Shown piece after piece: positions 6,537 through 9,772 of a stretch of 9,772 bases of DNA (positions are counted from its first letter, which is position 1; every line of letters starts with the position of its first letter). The notes under the pieces were generated by a model, which saw only the letters and a list, made by a program, of their open reading frames with translations, searched no databases and was not told the origin of the DNA. Source of the stretch: Eubacterium sp. (GTDB lineage: Bacteria; Bacillota; Clostridia; Lachnospirales; Lachnospiraceae); the NCBI GenBank assembly GCA_020844525.1, contig JAJGAH010000059.1:1-9772 (forward strand), given 5' to 3'. Made by a program: the position numbers and the translations under genes.

Positions 6537-8141
6537 ATGGCAAACGTAGACTTAACAAAGTACGGCATTACAGGAACCACAGAAATCGTATACAACCCTT
6601 CTTATGAGAAACTGTTTGAAGAGGAGACAAAACCTGAGCTTACAGGATATGATAAAGGCCAGGTTACTGAGCTTGGCGCAGTTAACGTTATGACAGGTAT
6701 TTATACCGGACGTTCTCCCAAGGATAAATTCATCGTTATGGATGAGAATTCCAAGGACACTGTATGGTGGACAACGGATGGGTACAAGAATGATAACCAT
6801 CCGGCTACCCAGGAGGCCTGGAAGGCTGTAAAGGAGATCGCAAAGAAGGAGCTTTCCAACAAGAAGCTGTATGTAGTAGATGGCTTCTGTGGTGCGAACA
6901 AGGATACCAGAATGGCAGTCCGCTTCATCATGGAGGTTGCGTGGCAGGCACATTTCGTAAGAAATATGTTTATCAAGCCAACCGCTGAGGAAGAGGCTTC
7001 CTTCGAGCCTGATTTTGTAGTTTACAATGCTTCCAAGGCAAAGGTAGAGAACTATAAAGAGCTTGGTCTCAATTCCGAGACCGCTGTTATGTTCAACGTA
7101 ACATCCAAGGAGCAGGTTATCGTGAACACCTGGTATGGCGGTGAGATGAAGAAGGGTATGTTCTCCATGATGAACTACTTCATGCCGCTGAAGGGTATTG
7201 CTTCCATGCACTGCTCTGCAAATACCGATCTTGAGGGCAAAAACACTGCTGTATTCTTCGGACTTTCAGGAACAGGAAAGACCACACTTTCCACAGATCC
7301 GAAGCGTCTTCTGATCGGTGATGACGAGCACGGCTGGGACGATAACGGCGTATTCAACTACGAGGGTGGATGCTACGCAAAGGTTATCAATCTGGACAAG
7401 GATTCTGAGCCGGATATCTACAATGCAATCCGCAGAGATGCTCTTCTTGAGAATGTAACTGTTGACAAGAACGGCAAGATTGATTTCACAGATAAGAGCG
7501 TTACAGAGAATACCCGTGTATCCTATCCGATTGACCACATTGAGAAGATTGTAAAGCCGATTTCTCATGGCCCGGCTGCGAAGAATGTCATCTTCCTTTC
7601 CGCTGATGCCTTTGGTGTTCTTCCTCCAGTATCCATTCTGACACCGGAACAGACAAAGTACTACTTCCTTTCCGGATTTACAGCAAAGCTTGCAGGAACC
7701 GAGCGCGGTATTACTGAGCCGACACCGACCTTCTCTGCATGCTTCGGACAGGCATTCCTTGAGCTGCATCCGACAAAGTATGCGGAAGAGCTGGTAAAGA
7801 GAATGGAGCAGAGTGGAGCAAAGGCATATCTTGTCAATACCGGATGGAACGGAACCGGCAAGCGTATCTCCATCAAGGATACCCGTGGAATCATTGATGC
7901 TATTCTGAATGGTGATGTTCTGAAGGCACCGACAAAGAAGATCCCGTACTTTGATTTCGAGGTTCCGACAGAACTTCCGGGTGTTGATCCTGCAATTCTT
8001 GATCCGCGCGATACCTATGCTTCTGCTTCTGAATGGGATGAGAAGGCAAAGGACCTCGCAGCAAGATTTATCAAGAATTTTGCAAAGTATGAGGGAAATG
8101 CAGCAGGCAAAGCGCTTGTATCTGCCGGCCCGCAGCTTTAA
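6537..8141 (+). CDS. pckA: Phosphoenolpyruvate carboxykinase (ATP type)
   Basis: Interconverts oxaloacetate plus ATP with PEP, CO2 and ADP in the cytosol. In anaerobes it can run in the carboxylating direction toward C4 acids or in the gluconeogenic direction. The 534-residue length is normal for the ATP-dependent family. Motifs visible are TGRSPKDKF (57-65, substrate-binding Arg59), the [16 protein letters not shown] region with metal/substrate residues Lys205/206 and His225 (SMHCS), the P-loop GLSGTGKT (242-249), the kinase-2-type [11 protein letters not shown] (259-269), and the adenine-site motif [11 protein letters not shown] (434-444). The start ATG 6537 has a strong AAAAGGAGGA (6518-6527). 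It is a single-gene transcript with its own promoter and strong terminator. The strong ribosome binding site suggests high expression. Confidence 0.98.
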   Translation: MANVDLTKYGITGTTEIVYNPSYEKLFEEETKPELTGYDKGQVTELGAVNVMTGIYTGRSPKDKFIVMDENSKDTVWWTTDGYKNDNHPATQEAWKAVKEIAKKELSNKKLYVVDGFCGANKDTRMAVRFIMEVAWQAHFVRNMFIKPTAEEEASFEPDFVVYNASKAKVENYKELGLNSETAVMFNVTSKEQVIVNTWYGGEMKKGMFSMMNYFMPLKGIASMHCSANTDLEGKNTAVFFGLSGTGKTTLSTDPKRLLIGDDEHGWDDNGVFNYEGGCYAKVINLDKDSEPDIYNAIRRDALLENVTVDKNGKIDFTDKSVTENTRVSYPIDHIEKIVKPISHGPAAKNVIFLSADAFGVLPPVSILTPEQTKYYFLSGFTAKLAGTERGITEPTPTFSACFGQAFLELHPTKYAEELVKRMEQSGAKAYLVNTGWNGTGKRISIKDTRGIIDAILNGDVLKAPTKKIPYFDFEVPTELPGVDPAILDPRDTYASASEWDEKAKDLAARFIKNFAKYEGNAAGKALVSAGPQL

Positions 8142-8200
8142 TGCGTTCAGTTCCGGCACTGAAAAGTGCAGGCGCTGCTATACGGTAATTAATTTAATTG

Positions 8201-8241
8201 ACACTCCTGGCAGGAAAACTTTTTCTGCCGGGAGTGTTTTT
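8201..8241 (+). terminator. Intrinsic terminator of pckA
   Basis: A 13-bp stem with one G-T wobble pairs ACACTCCTGGCAG (8201-8213) with CTGCCGGGAGTGT (8225-8237), closed by an 11-nt loop and followed by TTTT (8238-8241). It lies 59 nt after the pckA stop. A small GNRA-like hairpin (GCACT-GAAA-AGTGC, 8156-8169) precedes it. Its 3' arm and T-tract fall within the tandem repeat described next. Confidence 0.92.
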
Positions 8242-8282
8242 CTCTTTCAAAGAATTGGAGTGTTTTTCTCTTTCAAAGAATT
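8231..8282 (+). repeat. Perfect 26-bp tandem duplication at the terminator tail
   Basis: Bases 8231-8256 are repeated exactly as 8257-8282. Each unit starts GGAGTGTTTTTCTC and ends TTTCAAAGAATT. The first copy supplies half of the terminator 3' arm and its T-tract. The second copy lacks the 5' arm, so it cannot form a terminator of its own. The exact identity of the copies suggests a recent duplication. The unit ends 13 bp before the mscL -35 box. Confidence 0.95.
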
Positions 8283-8294
8283 TTTGTATTTACG

Positions 8295-8323
8295 TTGTTT
8301 CCTGATCATGAATTGCTTATAAT
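8295..8323 (+). promoter_or_regulatory. Sigma-A-like promoter of mscL
   Basis: A perfect -10 box TATAAT (8318-8323) lies 17 bp after a weaker -35 box TTGTTT (8295-8300). The predicted start near 8330 gives a leader of about 67 nt. It lies just after the pckA terminator, so mscL is probably transcribed on its own. Confidence 0.65.
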
Positions 8324-8396
8324 AACAGTTAAGCCAGACAGACCGGAATCAGACTGCATCAGAGCTTAATAAAATGGAGGGCAGGAGGACATATAG

Positions 8397-8849
8397 ATGA
8401 AAGGGTTTATTAAGGAATTCAAGGAATTTATTTCCCGCGGCAATGTCATGGATATGGCTGTAGGTATTATCATCGGCAGTGCCTTCACAGCGATTGTCAC
8501 TGCGCTGGTGGACAATGTTATCATGCCGCTGATCTCTGTGATTACCGGAGGCATCAGCTTTGATCAGTGGAATATAACACTGGGAAGCGGGAAAAACGCA
8601 CCGGTGCTTGGGCTTGGTACCTTTATTGCTGCCGTGATCAACTTTCTTCTGATCGCACTTGTGCTGTTCTGTGTCATCAAGGCGATGAATAAGATGCATG
8701 AAGGCGCTGACAGGCTGACAGGGAAAACAAAAGAAGAGGAAGAACCCACAACAAAAATCTGTCCTTACTGCAAGTCGGAAATTCCCATTGGAGCAACGCG
8801 GTGTCCACATTGCACATCAATCCTGGAAAATGAAAAGAAAGAGGCCTGA
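8397..8849 (+). CDS. mscL: MscL mechanosensitive channel with C-terminal zinc ribbon
   Basis: MscL forms a homopentameric pore that opens under membrane tension and releases solutes during hypo-osmotic shock. The 150-residue product has the classic N-terminal amphipathic helix and first membrane helix (KGFIKEFKEFISRGNVMDMAVGIIIG begins it, residues 2-27). An external loop follows (about 50-72), then the second membrane helix (about 75-96) and a short charged cytosolic stretch. The family's usual C-terminal helical bundle region is followed or replaced by CPYC (122-125), ten residues, and CPHC (136-139), a zinc-ribbon pattern. I chose ATG 8397 because AGGAGG (8383-8388) lies 8 nt upstream and the residue start matches the family. 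It has its own promoter and terminator. Channel identity is very secure; the role of the ribbon is unknown to me. Confidence 0.97.
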   Translation: MKGFIKEFKEFISRGNVMDMAVGIIIGSAFTAIVTALVDNVIMPLISVITGGISFDQWNITLGSGKNAPVLGLGTFIAAVINFLLIALVLFCVIKAMNKMHEGADRLTGKTKEEEEPTTKICPYCKSEIPIGATRCPHCTSILENEKKEA

Positions 8850-8860
8850 AAGAAAAATCC

Positions 8861-8892
8861 GGTATGGCACAAGAATTATCTGGTATAGCACA
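8861..8892 (+). repeat. Short direct repeat before the mscL terminator
   Basis: GGTATGGCACA (8861-8871) and GGTATAGCACA (8882-8892) match at 10 of 11 positions with a period of 21 bp. The second copy overlaps the 5' arm of the terminator. Whether it means anything is unclear. Confidence 0.35.
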
Positions 8893-8921
8893 GAAAGCAA
8901 AGCAGCGTTCTGTGCTTTTTT
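8887..8921 (+). terminator. Intrinsic terminator of mscL
   Basis: A perfect 9-bp inverted repeat pairs AGCACAGAA (8887-8895) with TTCTGTGCT (8908-8916), followed by five further T (8917-8921). It is 37 nt after the mscL stop. TATAGCA (8884-8890) could alternatively pair with TGCTATA (8924-8930) beyond the T-tract. Confidence 0.88.
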
Positions 8922-8963
8922 CATGCTATACTGCTGGAAGCTGTTTCTGTTGCGGGCGGGGCT

Positions 8964-9017
8964 ACAGTAAGGGATGGTCAGCAGACAGTTCCACAGTAAG
9001 GCAGTAATGGGTGGTCA
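8964..9017 (+). repeat. Direct repeat pair in the mscL-DUF3048 spacer
   Basis: ACAGTAAGG occurs at 8964-8972 and 8993-9001. Each is followed by a GGTCA (8976-8980 and 9013-9017) at unequal distances. The pair lies upstream of the predicted promoter at 9063 and could be regulator sites or chance. The gene-free stretch 8850-9234 otherwise holds only the mscL terminator, the promoter and the leader hairpin listed here. Confidence 0.3.
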
Positions 9018-9062
9018 AAATAGATAATAAAATGCCTGCATATCGGTCGAAATTTGAACAAC

Positions 9063-9091
9063 TTGCCAGATGTGTGCGGATGGATTATAAT
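9063..9091 (+). promoter_or_regulatory. Sigma-A-like promoter of the DUF3048 lipoprotein gene
   Basis: The -35 box TTGCCA (9063-9068, five of six consensus bases) and a perfect -10 box TATAAT (9086-9091) are separated by exactly 17 bp. The predicted start near 9098 leaves a leader of about 137 nt. Confidence 0.7.
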
Positions 9092-9099
9092 ACATTACT

Positions 9100-9151
9100 A
9101 TGCAGGTCCTTTGAAATGCAGACATATATAACTGTCGAAAGGTGCCTGCAT
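9100..9151 (+). promoter_or_regulatory. Leader hairpin upstream of the DUF3048 gene
   Basis: ATGCAGG (9100-9106) and CCTTT (9108-9112) can pair with CCTGCAT (9145-9151) and AAAGG (9138-9142), with a small asymmetric bulge. An inner stem GACA (9121-9124) with TGTC (9133-9136) sits in the loop. The hairpin would begin about 2 nt after the predicted transcription start, a position typical of 5'-end stabilising stems or leader regulators. No U-tract follows, so it is not a terminator. Confidence 0.4.
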
Positions 9152-9234
9152 GCGGACACAGGAACGTTTATGAGAGTGGACTGATAATATTATTATAACA
9201 ACTGCATTGCTGCAGGGATTGGGGGAGGTACAGC

Positions 9235-9772
9235 GTGAAAAAGAACTATGTAATACTTGTGCTATGTGCGGCAATTGGGGCATGTCAGATGGCAGGATGT
9301 GGGGTGAAAAAGGCAGAAGATTCCTCTGTGGCGCTGGTGACGACAACACCCGCACCGGAGAGTACACCGACAGAGACCCCAACTGTCACTCCAACCGCTA
9401 CACCGGAAGCAACACCTGCTGTGACATCAGATGCGCTTCCTGATGGTCAGATGTACAGTTATCTGACTGGAGAACCTGTCGATATTACTGCCGGATCACG
9501 CAGGCCGATCGCCATTATGATCAATAATCTGCAGCCAGCGGTTCCTCAGTCGGGTATTAATCAGGCCGATCTGCTGTATGAGATTCAGGTCGAAGGGAGT
9601 ATTACCAGGCTGATGGCCGTATTCCAGAATCCGGACAACATTGGCAAGATCGGTCCGGTACGAAGTGCAAGGCCTTATTTTGTATATTTTGCGATGGACA
9701 ACGAGGCTGTCTATTCTCATTATGGATGGAGTCAGCAGGCACAGGACCTGATCACTTCCCAAAATATGGAGG
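9235..9772 (+). CDS. DUF3048 (YerB-like) lipoprotein, partial
   Basis: The frame is open to the right edge, giving 179 visible residues. GTG 9235 is the start: GGAGG (9224-9228) lies 6 nt upstream, and a lipoprotein signal peptide follows directly (KKN, a hydrophobic core, then Cys). Two lipobox candidates exist, IGAC with Cys17 and MAGC with Cys22; the second fits the usual spacing better. A Thr/Pro-rich linker (about 38-70, repeated TPT/TPE units) probably spans the cell wall. The DUF3048 domain begins near residue 89 with RRPIAIMINN, then PQSGINQADLLYE, EGSITRLMAVF and IGPVRSARPYF (140-149), all hallmarks of the family. The exact function of DUF3048 is not known to me; an extracytoplasmic, envelope-linked role is inferred from the lipid anchor. 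Confidence 0.88.
   Translation, partial: MKKNYVILVLCAAIGACQMAGCGVKKAEDSSVALVTTTPAPESTPTETPTVTPTATPEATPAVTSDALPDGQMYSYLTGEPVDITAGSRRPIAIMINNLQPAVPQSGINQADLLYEIQVEGSITRLMAVFQNPDNIGKIGPVRSARPYFVYFAMDNEAVYSHYGWSQQAQDLITSQNME

Noticed and set aside
7266..8159. Minus-strand frame of 297 codons opposite pckA
   Set aside because: It is an antisense shadow of a strongly coding gene, Cys/Leu/Arg-rich without domain motifs, and has no promoter or ribosome binding site that I can see.
8788..8970. Plus-strand frame of 60 codons after mscL
   Set aside because: It overlaps the end of mscL in another frame and runs through the terminator at 8887-8921.
9086..9234. Possible second promoter in the A/T-rich stretch near 9183-9199
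   Set aside because: TATTAT/TTATAA sequences occur, but no -35 box at suitable spacing was found. The promoter at 9063-9091 is much better.
9207..9443. Plus-strand frame of 78 codons at the DUF3048 start
   Set aside because: It is a frame shadow of the lipoprotein gene, whose GTG start, signal peptide and family motifs are clear.
1..9772. Mobile elements, CRISPR array, tRNA or rRNA genes
   Set aside because: No transposase, terminal inverted repeats, spaced identical repeats or cloverleaf sequences were seen on either strand.

Overview
The window reads as a chromosomal, core-genome stretch from an anaerobic Firmicute of the class Clostridia, most likely a Lachnospiraceae-like gut bacterium. 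This is inferred from strong AGGAGG-type ribosome binding sites, sigma-A-type promoters, moderate GC, a cdaA-cdaR pair, an ATP-type PEP carboxykinase, a DUF3048 lipoprotein and a ClpX variant that I recall from that family. I see no mobile element, phage gene, CRISPR array, tRNA or rRNA. All recognisable genes lie on the + strand.

Layout: (1) 2-214, the 3' end of an unidentified gene. (2) 366-2553, cdaA (membrane diadenylate cyclase) overlapping cdaR (YbbR-domain regulator), ending at a strong intrinsic terminator (2596-2650). (3) 2651-2873, a gene-free spacer with several inverted repeats. (4) A sigma-A-like promoter (2874-2902) drives a probable two-gene operon: an HtrA/DegP-like membrane-anchored serine protease (2941-4803) and a ClpX-type AAA+ unfoldase with a long acidic N-terminus (4835-6316). 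(5) pckA (6537-8141) has its own promoter, a roughly 100-nt leader and a strong terminator whose tail is duplicated as a perfect 26-bp tandem repeat. (6) mscL (8397-8849) has its own promoter and terminator, and its product carries a C-terminal zinc ribbon. (7) After a gene-free region with a promoter and a leader hairpin, a DUF3048 (YerB-like) lipoprotein gene starts at GTG 9235 and runs off the right edge.

Functionally, much of the window concerns the cell envelope. CdaA/CdaR make and control c-di-AMP, the messenger for potassium and turgor homeostasis. HtrA degrades misfolded proteins outside the membrane, and ClpX unfolds proteins in the cytosol. MscL is the emergency valve for hypo-osmotic shock. 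PEPCK is central carbon metabolism and probably only a neighbour. The glmM gene that follows cdaA-cdaR in many Firmicutes is not in this window; HtrA-ClpX occupies that place.

No wholly new system is evident. The points most worth checking are the ClpX variant (altered ClpP-docking loop and N-terminus) cotranscribed with HtrA, the zinc-ribbon MscL, the 26-bp terminator duplication, and four potentially structured untranslated regions (upstream of cdaA, htrA, pckA and the DUF3048 gene).
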